DNA from: Doryteuthis pealeii
Taxonomy: Eukaryota > Mollusca > Cephalopoda > Myopsida > Loliginidae
Reading direction: 5' to 3'
DNA: 64,000 bases
Assembly: GCA_023376005.1 (NCBI GenBank)
Contig: CM042143.1
Location: 87,763,683 to 87,827,682, forward strand
A model generated the notes under the pieces. That model saw nothing but the letters and a program-made list of their open reading frames with translations. It made no database searches and was not told where the DNA came from. A program made the position numbers and the translations under genes. Below, one piece after another: positions 24,663-35,248 of this stretch. Positions within the stretch are counted from its first letter, which is position 1. Every line of letters begins with the position of its first letter.

Positions 24663-25022
24663 AGAATGGAAAATGGCCGCATCCCAAAAGATCTTTTGTA
24701 CGGCGAATTAGTAAAAGGCTCCCGCAGACCACGCCTACGATTTAAAGATGTATGCAGGAGAGTCATGAGGATATGCTATATCGACAAACACGTGGGAGGT
24801 AGATGCAAAAAATAGAGCGGCCTGGCGCCTTAACATTAAGCAAGGTACGGAGAGGGGTGGGGCGGAGTGGAGAGAGCCAGAAAGAGTGAGAAAAGACAGC
24901 AGCCCCAGAAAGCATCACAGTTTGTGTGCATTCAGTGGATCAAAGACTGTCACTTGTTCAGATAATTTTTTGGACACTACGCCATCGTCCTTAGTGAACG
25001 GAAAGGTGCCAACAACAACAGC
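24663..25022 (+). pseudogene. LINE ORF2 C-terminal fragment with 3' tail
   Basis: The frame at 24663-24776 reads RMENGRIPKDLLYGELVKGS and then RPRLRFKDVCRRVMR, the block just before the terminal zinc finger in ORF2 of a widespread animal non-LTR retrotransposon group. It then meets a frameshift and a stop. The 3' end GCCATCGTCCTTAGTGAACG and GGTGCCAACAACAACA matches the tails of SINE F at 21905 and 24345. Non-functional. Confidence 0.75.
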
Positions 25023-25611
25023 AGATATTTGGAAACATATAACTGGCCACTTTTGAACATTCTCGACGTAGGAGCGGTGTTTAGTAAATTCTTATACCTT
25101 AAAAATAAGACCATTAAGCGATAGATGTGTTTGAAAAATGATTTATTGTGAGTTTGTTGAGATTTTTTATATATAAGGCGTGTGTTAAAAGCCACTTCTA
25201 TTTATAGACTCGGCGAGGACATGTGATCAAACTCTTGGCCAATCACTGACAGTACTCTGCTGCTGATACAATACTTAACCAGACAGTACTGGCCATAACT
25301 ACCTTGCCTTTCGTGGACGACGGACATAGGATTAAATCACTGGACCTTTAACAATACGCAGGATAGGACTTATACGCTTACCAAAGGATTCCACAACTCA
25401 GGACTTACTTACTTTAAGCCCTTTTCAACTGGCCAAGGATGGCATTTAAAAACTTAACAGAGTCAACTATATCATTAAGAGTTACTTTGGTTGTTCGCTC
25501 GCCACAAGAATTCACAAAGATACAAATCTAGCATATCTACTTGAATGCCATACTGGTTTTTATTTTGTCTTTTCCCGCAGCATGTCCCTCCGAAAACCCA
25601 CTGTTGTTTAG
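25023..25611. other. No recognised gene
   Basis: 25095-25150 repeats a block from about 23965-24020. 25475-25560 resembles 24505-24600 (CACAAGAATTCA, CTAGCATATCTACTTGAATG), a short dispersed repeat. Confidence 0.45.
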
Positions 25612-25830
25612 CCAATCTACCCCTAGCTCAGTCGGTAGAGCGTTTGGTTAGAAATCACAAGGTTCTTGGTTCGATACCGGCTGTCGCCAACTCAGCGTAT
25701 AAGTAGCACAGGGATATATGTGGTAAAGTGAGGAGCTGATGGCAGGCGTGGCGCTCGACTTCAGATGCTACAATAATCTCCTTGGTCTAGCGCTAGTAAA
25801 AAGGGGATAGACTCCCTCGCTATATTTTCC
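25612..25830 (+). mobile_element. tRNA-derived SINE B, full copy
   Basis: The head CCTAGCTCAGTCGGTAGAGC carries a near-consensus A box and TTGGTTCGATACCGG the B box. Body as in 21936. The head still resembles a tRNA cloverleaf. Confidence 0.85.
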
Positions 25831-25879
25831 CCTTACAAAAAGGCTTTCATCAATCTGTAATAGTCATACAAGACCAACT

Positions 25880-26520
25880 AATTACAGGATTTACATTGTT
25901 GCATTTCATCTCGGACGATTTGGACGGTCTCATTTTTAACCTGAGGGTGTTGCAAGATGATAACGATCGTACGAACACGAGTATTAATGTAGCATCACCT
26001 GTGGATATACCACAGCATGGTAATATAATTATTACAACGTTTGATATGTTTACTTAAGAGCAATTGCTAAATAATTCAATATGTAAAAAGTATAATAATC
26101 TTGATTTAATTCTCACTCTTTTTTACTTTCCTTCTTTTTATATTTCGATGATATAATCGATAATTATATACGATTGAAACAGATTAGCGTTATCGCTTCT
26201 GTGCGTGCAAACCCTCTATCTATCTTTCTCCTTCTTTCTTTCTCTCTTTCTTCTTTCTTCTTTCTCTTTCTTTCTCATTATATTTTTTCTGTGTAACATG
26301 TCCTTTTCTTCGCTTTATTTCTTTATAATAAAAACGGAATGGTCCATTATTTATCTGAGATGACGACACTCATAAAAATAAGAATTCTTCGGATAAGCAA
26401 CACCAGATAATCAGAATTTACATTTTTGCATTTCCTCTTGGACGGTCTCATTTTTAGCCAGAGGGTGTTGCAAGATGATAACGGACGTACTTTTAAGGAA
26501 CACTAGTATCAATATATAGA
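25880..26520 (+). repeat. Two direct copies of a 130-bp block around a TTTC-rich tract
   Basis: 25890-25990 and 26395-26510 share TTTACATT-TTGCATTTC, GGACGGTCTCATTTTTA and GAGGGTGTTGCAAGATGATA. Between them, 25995-26260 is a copy of the block found twice at 27246-27580. Confidence 0.65.
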
Positions 26521-27170
26521 TTATAAAGCCTTTATTGTTTGTTTAATTTCTTCATTTGCTTATATGGCAACTTTCTTTATGTGGAGAGCAAAAAAAAAAT
26601 CCTGTTTCATTTGATCACCAAAGTTATTTGTTTGTCTTGTATCTGTTGTTATTTGTAATAAACGTCCTCTGTGGGATAAGCGTTTTAAATTCGCGCATGC
26701 GTGCTGCGAGCCTGTGCGGCTTCGTATGTGCTGATTATACGCGTTGGCTGATTATCTTCTTGACAAATTATCAGCGGCAGTCCGGTAATCGAGTCCGAGC
26801 TGACTGGATCGGGTGCCAAGTTTACATAGAAAATCAATCTCTCCCCCTGAATCCATCTGCCCCCCCCCCACTTACCTAATAGCGGGGGGTCATCTCTCAA
26901 GTGTATCCATTCTCATTAATGTTGTAACGTGGCCGGGTTTCGGCTCCATTCCCTTAGGCCCCGCAACCTGGGGTTGCCCATCACTACTCTGTATTAAAAA
27001 AAATCTTTTGGGGAGGACTCTTATCAAACGTAATGGTTACTATTGCAATACAAATGGCAGGCGGAAAGTGAAAGCGAATTATAAATTTAAAAAAAAAAGA
27101 AAAAGAAAATTAACTCTACTGTTATCAAATGAAGACTCTCACAATTATTGGTCTATAAATTTTCAGGGCC
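26521..27170. other. No recognised element
   Basis: A CpG-containing stretch at 26690-26830 is richer in GC than its surroundings. The open frames here do not resemble known proteins. Confidence 0.45.
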
Positions 27171-27248
27171 GAGTTAGCTCAGTCGGTAGAGCACTTGTCT
27201 TGTTTATCGCAAGGTCCCTGGTTCGATACTGACCCTCGCCAACTCAGC
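27171..27248 (+). mobile_element. SINE B tRNA-like head (split copy)
   Basis: GCCGAGTTAGCTCAGTCGGT opens a tRNA-like unit with an A box and GGTTCGATACT as B box, and the 5' bases can pair with CAACTCAGC at its end, like an acceptor stem with one mismatch. It is followed by inserted sequence; the SINE body resumes at about 27590. Read as a SINE head rather than a working tRNA because the T arm is imperfect. Confidence 0.7.
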
Positions 27249-27582
27249 AGTGGATATACCACAATTATGATAATATAATAATTACAACGTTTGATATGTT
27301 TACTTAAGAGCAATTGCTAAATAGTTCAATACTAGCAGGACCTGTAAATATACCACACTATGGTAATTTAATTATTACAACGTTTGATATGTTTACTTAA
27401 GAGCAATTGCTTAATAGTTCACTATGTAAAAAGGATAATAATCTTGATTTAATTTTCACTCTTTTTCTTTTCTTTCCTTCTTTTTATATTTCCATTATAT
27501 TTGATTGAAACAGATTAGCGTTATCGCTTCTGTGTGATCAGACCCTCTATCTATCTTTCTCCTTCTCTCTTTCTTTCTTTCT
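27246..27582 (+). repeat. Tandem 90/230-bp blocks inserted in SINE B
   Basis: 27246-27333 and 27343-27580 both carry ATTACAACGTTTGATATGTT and TTAAGAGCAATTGCT. 25995-26260 is a third copy, and the longest two also share GATTAGCGTTATCGCTTCTG and a TTTC-rich end. Confidence 0.7.
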
Positions 27583-27586
27583 TCAG

Positions 27587-27750
27587 GGATCTGTGTGGTA
27601 AAGTAAGGAGCTGATGGCAGGTGTGGCACTCCACCTCAGATGCTAAAAATAATCTTCTTTGTCTAGCACTAGTGAAAGGGGGGTAGACTCCCTCGCTGTC
27701 TGGCTGATACCGATATCAGGCCATCCCGTCGACTTTACTTTTACTTACTG
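27587..27750 (+). mobile_element. SINE B body (split copy)
   Basis: GGGATCTGTGTGGTAAAGT through CTCCACCTCAGATG, TCCCTCGCTGTCTGG and GTCGACTTTACTTTTA, matching 25720-25830 and 22010-22165. Confidence 0.75.
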
Positions 27751-28081
27751 TCCAGTGTGGAAATGCGCCCATCTTGTTTAAAACACATGTACTCAGTTTT
27801 CTGTCTTATTATTTAATCATAACTGTGGGTAGAAGAGATGGATATATGCCTTTCCAAAAGGGAATTAGAGCGAAGGGAAAAGCAAACAGCCTCGTCCAGA
27901 ATCAAAACTCGGCTCGTTATTACGCCACTCGCGCTTCCATCAACTGTATCGAAGAGACTAATTATTACTTAATTCCGGTAATCTAACAGGAGCCGGCGCT
28001 TTCAGCGTGACTTCGTCAAACTAAGCCTAACCTTTATTCTTGTTAAGCTTTGCTTGGTACACAGTCCATTGCTAGTAAGTT
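27751..28081. other. Mostly unrecognised; possible 5S-like remnant
   Basis: 27987-28010 (GAGCCGGCGCTTTCAGCG) resembles the outer edge of the 5S-like sequence at 28145-28160, perhaps an older broken copy. Confidence 0.4.
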
Positions 28082-28162
28082 GTCACCCATCTCAAAACTG
28101 GACAGGCTCGTCGCTGCTTAACTTTTCCGATCTGACGGGAACTGGTGCTTTCGGTGTGTCTT
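28082..28162 (-). mobile_element. 5S rRNA-like sequence, probable SINE3-type head
   Basis: On the minus strand it reads AGCACCAGTTCCCGTCAGAT, CGGAAAAGTTAAGCAGCGAC, GAGCCTGTCCAGT and GAGATGGGTGAC. These follow the order of the central conserved part of 5S rRNA, including the internal pol III control region. The 5' end of 5S is missing and several bases differ, so it is a pseudogene or the head of a 5S-derived SINE. Confidence 0.55.
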
Positions 28163-28346
28163 CTAAGTAAACCAACCTTTTTATTCTTAGCATCTGTTGT
28201 GATTTCCCCGAACACAAAATGTTGAATTTACAGTAAATCGAAAAATAACGCTCAGCCAGAAATAGAGGGCTAATGATCCAAATGGTTAAAGAATATATAA
28301 GAAATTCCTTGTCAATGACAAGACCCTTTAATGTTGGATGGCTTAA
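28163..28346. other. No recognised element
   Basis: Ordinary AT-rich sequence leading to the (CA)n tract at 28347-28388. Confidence 0.5.
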
Positions 28347-28383
28347 AGAACACACACACACACACATACACCCCACACACACA

Positions 28384-29597
28384 CACACGGGATAAATTTG
28401 ACATACTTATATTTGCTTATTTTTCACCGTAGGTTGGAGTTGACACACACTACGCATCATTTAAAAGCTTGGACCCTTCTTCATTGATATACATGATGAC
28501 AGATAGAATGATTGACTGGAACCCACCTGAATCATGGAAGAAAATAACTTGTATCATGATGATCTGCGTCGGGCATCAAAATAAGGAGATTATGGTTGCT
28601 GCCCAACGCTCCCTGAACACTGTAAAAACAATCAGGCATGAACTGGAGAATTGCAATGGAGACTATGAGGCTGTGGCTAGAAGAAAGCAACATAACAGAC
28701 GATCTGATTGGGTTCGTACAGCAGAATTCCTCGAACATCGGCAGAAATAGTGTTGGAGGACCCTGGCATTGGAATTCAGGCTTTGTCATGTGAATTGAAT
28801 GTTTCAGCCTCTACCATAAAGCTTACACTCAATGAAGACTTTCGCTATTACTGATACACGCGTCGCAAAGGTCAACTGCTCCCAGAAAAGGCCTGTGACA
28901 ATCGTCTGACAAAGGCGAAGAAACTTAACAGCAAAGTGAAACATCTTGCTGAACCACAAATAATATTTTCCGATGAGAAAGACTTTTGCCAAGATCAAAA
29001 GCACAACACGCAGAATAACAGATGGCTTGCATGCAGTCCAAAGGACACATGCAGACTAAATTTTCCCAAACTACGATGTGTCCTCTGAGGGTATGTGATG
29101 CCTCTGCATTTTTCAGAGAGGGTATCAGGTTGAATTCACATGCCTACACGGAATTGCTAAACACTGTACGGTAGGCCATATGTATGGCAGCAGGATTCGG
29201 CCCCCTATCACACCTGTGGGAAAAGTAAAAAATGGTTGTCGGCGAATATTTATGACTACCCGAGTCCAAACGTTTGGCCTCCAAACTCCCCAGATCTTAA
29301 CCCCATGGATTATTATGTATGAGGCGCTGTTGAGAAAACACCAATCGCCGTGCTAGCACTACAAAGGCCCAGTCATTCGACAGGGAAATTGTAACATTAG
29401 CTTGCTTCAGGTTCCGGAGCAGGATTGAGGCTGTGATCGACGCTAATGGTGGTTATTTTGAGTTAAACTTATGGACAGTAGTGTAATTTCCGTGCCTGTT
29501 GAATTTCTTTACAATCCATTAAATGTTGTAGTTACCAAGCACTTTTTCTTTTTCCTTATGAAAGGGTCAAATTTCTCCAGAACACCCTGTGTATGTG
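28384..29597 (+). pseudogene. Mariner-like transposase, decayed full-length copy
   Basis: DDE/D transposase that would cut and reinsert its own element. The N-terminal helix-turn-helix region is open at 28469-28750 (WKKITCIMMICVGHQNKEI onward). A later frame has FSDEKDFCQDQK (first D, about 28971), YVWQQDSAPYHTCGK (second D, 29194-29196) and WPPNSPDLNPMDYYV (third D, 29308-29310). The DDD pattern and C-terminal FRFRSRIEAV fit a mariner-like family common in marine invertebrates. Stops after YY and several frameshifts, plus a missing stretch near 29100-29170, make it dead. A 3' terminal repeat (CAGGGTGTTCTGGAGAAATT on the minus strand) is at 29573-29592, and a degraded 5' partner lies at about 28385-28412. 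Confidence 0.85.
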
Positions 29598-29604
29598 TGC
29601 GGGG

Positions 29605-29606
<2 letters not shown>

Positions 29607-29647
<41 letters not shown>

Positions 29648-29830
29648 AACATTTTTGTAGATTATGTTCGCTTACATATATATATATATATATATATATA
29701 TGCGTGTGTGTGTAAGCAAATATCTACAAAAATGTAATTTTTTATAGATTGTTTGCTCATATATATATATATATATATATATAACATTTTTGTAGATTAT
29801 GTTTGTTTTTACGGATATATATATGTGTGA
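29607..29830. repeat. Three (TA)n tracts separated by a repeated 30-bp block
   Basis: AACATTTTTGTAGATTATGT occurs at 29648 and 29783 directly, and in inverted form between them (ATCTACAAAAATGTAAT at 29721), each bordered by (TA)n. Confidence 0.85.
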
Positions 29831-30577
29831 ATGTTTGTATGTATGTGTGTGTGTGTTTGGCTGTTGGGAATATTCTCATTTATCGTATTTCCCACGGGAC
29901 ATATTTTCATATTAACACGTGTTTATACCCTAACAGTAAATGCATCCTATTCAATAGTATCGTTACTTCTTTTTGCATGTTTTTTTCTTTTCATCTTTCT
30001 TATTCATTCTTGTAATCATTCGTCTTTCTTTCTTTCTTTTGATTTTTCATTCTTCTTTCATTTTTCTGTGTTTTGTTCCACTCTACTTTGTTCATTCCTT
30101 TCTTTCCTTTTCGTCTACTCCATTTCTCCCTATATTTCTCTAACGTCAAATTTATGTATATTCACACACACACGCAATTAAATATATAACCACCGAAATA
30201 CATATGTGTATATGTCTGTAAGTACACCTATACTCACAAACCAAACGCTAAAGTCTTCATATTTATAACTGATACAGAATTTTAAAAAAAATTACTTATC
30301 CCCAAACAATAATATTTACCAATATCTATATATTATAAAAACATCCTATATATAAATTCATTCCTATTTCAAGGACGTAAAACTAAAATACATTTATAAC
30401 TGCAAACATATTTAAATATACATTGTACGTGATGCACTGAAGCAAACGGAACTATAATACAAGTGGTCTTAATTACATTATTACGCTCGAAACGCCCACA
30501 TATAATTGGATGATGTATGCGAAGGAAAAGACCAATGGTGACAGTAGATTGTACATCAAAAACGACTATGCTATGAT
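29831..30577. other. No recognised element
   Basis: TTTC-rich at 30020-30120, otherwise AT-rich and unrelated to the other repeats of the window. Confidence 0.5.
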
Positions 30578-31257
30578 ATTAGTTTGGTTTGGTTTATTTA
30601 ACGGCATCTCAACTCCTTATGGGTTATTTAATGGAGAAATTTGATCCATTTCTAAATAACTGACTGTAACAGAGAAGAAGAAGGAGAAGAAGAAGGAGAA
30701 GAAATAGAAGAAGAAGAAGAAGAAATAGAAGAAATAGAAGAAGAAGAAGAAATAGAAGAAGAAGAAGAAGAAATAGAAGAAGAAGAAATAGAAGAAGAAA
30801 AATAGAAGAAGAAAAGAAATAGAAGAAGAAGAAGAAATAGAAGAAGAAAAAGAAGAAGAAATAGAAGAAGAAAAAGAAGAAGAAATAGAAGAAGAAAAGA
30901 AGAAAGAAGAAGAAGAAGAAGAAGAAGAAGAAGATAAAAGAGTTAAAATGGGAGAAGAGAACAGAAAGACAGGTTTAGTTTGGTTTATCTTATTTGTTTA
31001 ATGGCTTATTAACTTATTATGGGTTATTTAATGCCAGAACTCGATTAATTTCTAAATGTTTGACTAACAGAGAAGAGGAAAGAGGGAGAACAAAGTTGAA
31101 TAAGAAAGATAAATAAAAGAGGGAGGGGAGACGAAGGGGAGAAGAGAATAGTGAGACAGGTTTGGTTTATTCCATTTGTTTAACGACATATTAACTCTGT
31201 ATGGGTTATTTAATACCGAAATTTAATTCATTTGTAAATACTTGATTACGCCCATAA
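30578..31257 (+). repeat. Tandem triplication of a family H 5' piece, one unit with GAA expansion
   Basis: Three units begin at about 30578, 30973 and 31157 with GGTTTATTTAACGGCAT-like, ATGGGTTATTTAATGC and CAGAGAAGA blocks. In the first, the GAA run grew into about 290 bp of GAA/GAAATA (30670-30945). Confidence 0.8.
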
Positions 31258-31700
31258 CTATATGTTGGTTGGTTGGGACGATTTGTCAACACTTGAGTAA
31301 TTGTATGCCGAATACGTTTTATTTTATTTGTTCTTGGGTATTCAATTTTTTTAAATACATTTTTAAACTCATTTTTTTAATCTAACAGGTACTACCACTC
31401 CGGGTAAAAGTGGACCTGGGAGTAATGGCAATGACTCACCGCTAATTGGAACTTCACCATTAGATGCAATTTAACGTCATACCCAGGATACGAAGACCTC
31501 AAGCCACCGCTTTCAAGCACATATATGATAAAAAAGTTTGGGGGTTTGCCATTTGAGCATTAGGGTCGGGACACTCTTATAGGTACTAGGGCTTGACGTG
31601 ATCAGCTGATTGATCAGAGAGGGTATCTTTGACCCACCCGTCTAGCCTAACTAAGGGCCAAAGTGGATTGCTTCATTTCATGGACTGATGTTGTATACCC
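31258..31700 (+). mobile_element. Family H, 5' two-thirds
   Basis: Diverged start, then GGTACTACCACTCCGGGTAA, ACCCAGGATACGAAGACCTC and CTAACTAAGGGCCAAAGTGG. The family's 3' end (GCAGAGGTGCAG, about 32250-32300) appears only after an unrelated stretch. Confidence 0.7.
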
Positions 31701-31740
31701 CATCGTTGGGTATATAATCGAGAGAGGAAACTCGGGTGAG

Positions 31741-31780
<40 letters not shown>

Positions 31781-32249
31781 TTTGAGACTTACTTGTTACT
31801 TCATTTATTCTTTACTACTTCTGCTAACTTCTTGTCTGGCTGTCATCTTGTCGTCTTCTAGTTGCTGTCTCCTAACTAGGGCTTATTCTGGGCTAACTCT
31901 ATTTATTGTAATTAATTAAATGTAACTACAACACTTTTATTTTCTTGATCAAGATTTTATTAGTCTAGCCCATATCTTATTCGCCGTGCGGGTGAGTTCA
32001 ACCTCAGCAGATAGAGAGACAGATGCTCTCTGCTCCAACGTCAAGCTGAAACTAAAATTTAAACTAACTAATCGTGTGACGCGTGAGATTCGCGACTCTG
32101 GGGTCAGGGTTACCAACAGTACTGGTATTTTTTCCACTGGCTAATCTGAAACCAATGGCCTCTTATTCAGCTACAGGTTTGTCAACAATTCATGATACCA
32201 TGAATTTTAACACTGGTCAGCCACCAAGATTAAGTCCTTAAACATCATT
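31701..32249. other. Sequence inserted into family H copy
   Basis: Contains a (GA)n(CAGA)n tract at 31740-31782 and no recognised element. Confidence 0.45.
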
Positions 32250-32300
32250 GCAGAGGTGCAGTTGATGTATTCTTCTGCCCCAAACTGACAGGGCGAAGAT
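32250..32300 (+). mobile_element. Family H, 3' end
   Basis: GCAGAGGTGCAGTTGATG and CTGACAGGGCGAAG, the terminal blocks of the family. Confidence 0.6.
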
Positions 32301-32419
32301 GGGTTGAGTAAATACATACCCATACAATTCTCCATTACTCATCAAGACATGACATTGTTGTCAAGATATAAGGTGAAGGGACAGGGCATAGCAAATAACA
32401 TAGATCCTCTTCTTATGGC

Positions 32420-32475
32420 TGGTTGATTTTAACGGCATATCAACCCGTCTGGGTTATGTCATGCCTAGCAGTTAG
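32420..32475 (+). mobile_element. Family H, 5' fragment
   Basis: TTTTAACGGCATATCAACCC and GGGTTATGTCATGCC. Confidence 0.6.
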
Positions 32476-32484
32476 AAAATAATA

Positions 32485-32760
32485 CATGTTATGCATCTAT
32501 ATTTACACTTTTGTAGTAACTGGTTTAAACAATGTATTAACATCATTGAGGGTTGTATTGTATGGTATTGATCAGGTTCAGGTTCATGGTATAATTTCAT
32601 TTCCTTCAAAAAGACAGAATGTTTCTATGTTGACATTTTCAAATAGATTTTCATATTGTTTGCATTAAAATAACGGTTTCTGATGTGAGCAAAAATTCTG
32701 CATTCTATGAGCAAGTGTTTAACAGTCAAAGGTGTTTGACATGTTTCACACTGTAGTTAT
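32485..32760 (-). pseudogene. Jockey/LINE ORF2 C-terminal CCHC relic
   Basis: The minus strand reads LQCETCQTPLTVKHLLIECR, then IFAHIRNRYF, then a stop and more open sequence. The C-x2-C ... H-x4-C pattern with LTVKHLL-EC is the zinc-binding motif after the RNase H region of several non-LTR retrotransposon clades. The rest of ORF2 is absent. It is cut off on one side by family H and on the other by the Helitron-like copy. Confidence 0.7.
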
Positions 32761-32803
32761 TGTTCTTGTTTGAGTATATCTTATGGTATAGTCATTATTG
32801 CTA

Positions 32804-33149
32804 CTAGCAAGAATATGCACCCTCCGTACACAAGTATTTAAGATTACACTTATTTAAATCATATTTTAATTGGTTTCTATATAAAATCATTCATAGGATT
32901 GATTTTAATACGGAGAATAAAACAATAATATTAGAGATCAATAACACCAAGTAATCAATTATTAGACCCAGAGCCGTTTTGAGGCAAATCTAACTCATAT
33001 TCTCATAGAGACATCATTAATAGTTGTCATTTGACTATAAATTAAACACTCATTGATAGACTTACGTAATTTCTCAGGGTATTGTGAAGTAATCAGTAAC
33101 GTAGTTTCGGTTACAGACAGACAGTTACATAATCTCCATTATAATAAGT
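32804..33149 (-). mobile_element. Helitron-like element, internally deleted copy
   Basis: CTAG at 32804-32807 next to AAGAATATGCACCCTCC (hairpin partly decayed), and at the far end GGTTACAGACAGACAG with ATCTCCATTATAATAAG. Shorter than the 17166 copy because the middle is missing. Confidence 0.6.
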
Positions 33150-33647
33150 TAAGTTATCTTAACTTATATTCTTATTTTCTATCTTCTCTACCGACCGAGA
33201 TGAGTTTTATGGGCCTATCTGGATCGTTTTGGGTGTCGTCTCGGGCCATATCCCTCCGCGTCCATATTTGCCTTAATCATGGAACCAAGACATATTTTCG
33301 TTTTTGATGTATAAATCCGAGACCCAACGTTTAAGGCGCGCGAAGAAGAATTCAGAGGGCGCCATTTTTGCGTTCAGCCAGCAGGCGCCTACAAGTCAGC
33401 TCACTCTTTCCCATAAATTTGGCCATCACGTGAAATTCTCGAATCAATGCGAATATCCCGTCTCGTTTATTCAAAAGCTGTCCGTCATACTTAACTGACT
33501 CTTAGTGTATTTTTCCATTACTTTACTCTCCAGAGTTAAACGTTAACCGTTAAATTTAAATATTTTACACAATATTACAAAATGAATAGGCTATCCCATT
33601 CATTAGGTAACATCCTGAGGGCATTGCTTCTAAATGAACATAGTCAC
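33150..33647. other. No recognised element
   Basis: A GC-richer stretch lies at 33200-33450. The open frames do not resemble known proteins. Confidence 0.45.
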
Positions 33648-33728
33648 AAATAGAACTCGAACTCCGATTGCTGGTGCTATTTTTCTTACTGATTACCATT
33701 GAATTACCTGGCTATAAAGTATGGAAGA
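33648..33728 (-). mobile_element. tRNA-like SINE head
   Basis: The minus strand carries AGGTAATTCAATGGTAATCA (A-box-like) and GGAGTTCGAGTTCTA (B-box-like) about 45 bp later. Its family is unclear. Confidence 0.4.
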
Positions 33729-33789
33729 ATTTTTGATACAACTGTTAAAATTCCGGTCGCTATTTTAGGTGTTTAGTTCCTCTGTTGGT

Positions 33790-33910
33790 AAACTCAAGTT
33801 CATTTCCTTGTGGCAGAAAGTCTGTAGTATTCCTTGAAATCCTACGTATAAAAGAGTGTAGTTTCAGTAGATAATACTTGTAGCAGAAAGTCTGCTGTAT
33901 AACTTGTAAT
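33790..33910 (-). mobile_element. SINE A long-form 3' blocks
   Basis: GCAGAAAGTCTGTAGTATTC and GCAGAAAGTCTGCTGTATAA are two tandem copies of the block found in 3130-3300 and 14170-14330. No head present. Confidence 0.5.
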
Positions 33911-34435
33911 CATCTTCTGTTTATCTTGATTTTAGAAAGTTCTATTTGCAATTGATTTCAGGACAAATAACAATTACCTTAAACGCGTTCTATATCGTTT
34001 CTGATTGGCTAATTCTAACCGGAAATGCGTGATGAATCCGTAATGAAAATTCTATTTTACATATTTGAAAAAATATTTTATACCAACTGAACTATCTTCT
34101 TTTTCTCTCTTGATTTATTTATTTTTTGGAATTTATTTGATCTTAATTTTTAATTAATTTGTAATGACATTATGGACGCAAATCATTGTTTGTTGGATAA
34201 ATCATTAAAACTCCTAATACTCGAGTCTGTAATATCTTGAGAGTATACTCCTATGATTCGTCTCTCCTTTAATTTTCAAATCATTTCATCGTATGCGTGT
34301 TATTTCTTGGGCACAATTCTACTCACCTTTTACACCATATTTTATCGTCTCTTTTTGTTCACAAAGAAAAAATGTTATTTTCTGAACAATCCTTTACCTT
34401 GGTCAAAACAAAATACTGGCAACGCCTGCGTATCC
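33911..34435. other. No recognised element
   Basis: AT-rich sequence; short frames only. Confidence 0.5.
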
Positions 34436-34724
34436 TTCATTTCTCTCTTAATACAAACTGTTCTTACACGTGTGCTGAAGTCACGGCCGGAATACACAAA
34501 ATGAATATCCTCTTCTTTCGGTAACCGGCTCTCTTATAAACTAGCAGGAGGAGCCATGAACTGCATACGACACATTCGTCTTTTCTCTCTTCATACAATC
34601 TGCTCTTACGCATGTGCTGAAGTCACGGTCAGAACACAAAAAAATAAACACGCTCTTCTTTCTGTAATCCGCTCTCATAGGGACTTGCAGAAGGAGCCGA
34701 AATCTGCATACGACACATTCATCT
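34436..34724 (+). repeat. Tandem duplication, two units of about 145 bp
   Basis: 34436-34577 and 34578-34724 share ATTTCTCTCTT-ATACAA, GTGTGCTGAAGTCACGG, GCTCTTCTTTC-GTAA and CTGCATACGACACATTC. Complex sequence, not a simple repeat; origin unknown. Confidence 0.8.
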
Positions 34725-34933
34725 CGCGGGAGTCACCTCGGACACGAGAACTGATTTTAAAAATAAATGGTGCCTCCGGGAGCGGCCATGTTTTTTCCTC
34801 TCCCAGATATATTGCATGCAAGACACGTGCGTTCCCGTTTCGTCCTATGAAGTAAATTCTTTCTCATCTTGCTGCATTCTCCAGCACACTCTTCTAGCTA
34901 CGTGCACTAACCCCACCCATCTTTGTTATTTAA

Positions 34934-34936
<3 letters not shown>

Positions 34937-34970
<34 letters not shown>
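34937..34970. repeat. (TA)n microsatellite
   Basis: About 17 TA repeats. Confidence 0.98.
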
Positions 34971-34972
<2 letters not shown>

Positions 34973-35154
34973 GGTCGAAATGTACATTCAGGGATTGACA
35001 TTTTCTCGATCTGTTTAGCCTTACATTTGAACATATATGCCCGCCTAATTCATTAATTATTAACTAATTAATTTTCAAAAAATTAGGTATAACTTCACTT
35101 AAGCACATGTCCTCCAAAAATTGTCGGCTAAAAGCCATATCAAATAAACACAGT

Positions 35155-35157
<3 letters not shown>

Positions 35158-35195
<38 letters not shown>

Positions 35196-35248
35196 AGTCA
35201 TCCACAGACACGTGTTTCGACGTTTACGTCTCATCAGTGCGGCTCGAC

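Noticed and set aside
27171..27248. A functional tRNA gene
   Set aside because: It matches the head of SINE B, its T arm is imperfect, and the SINE body continues nearby.
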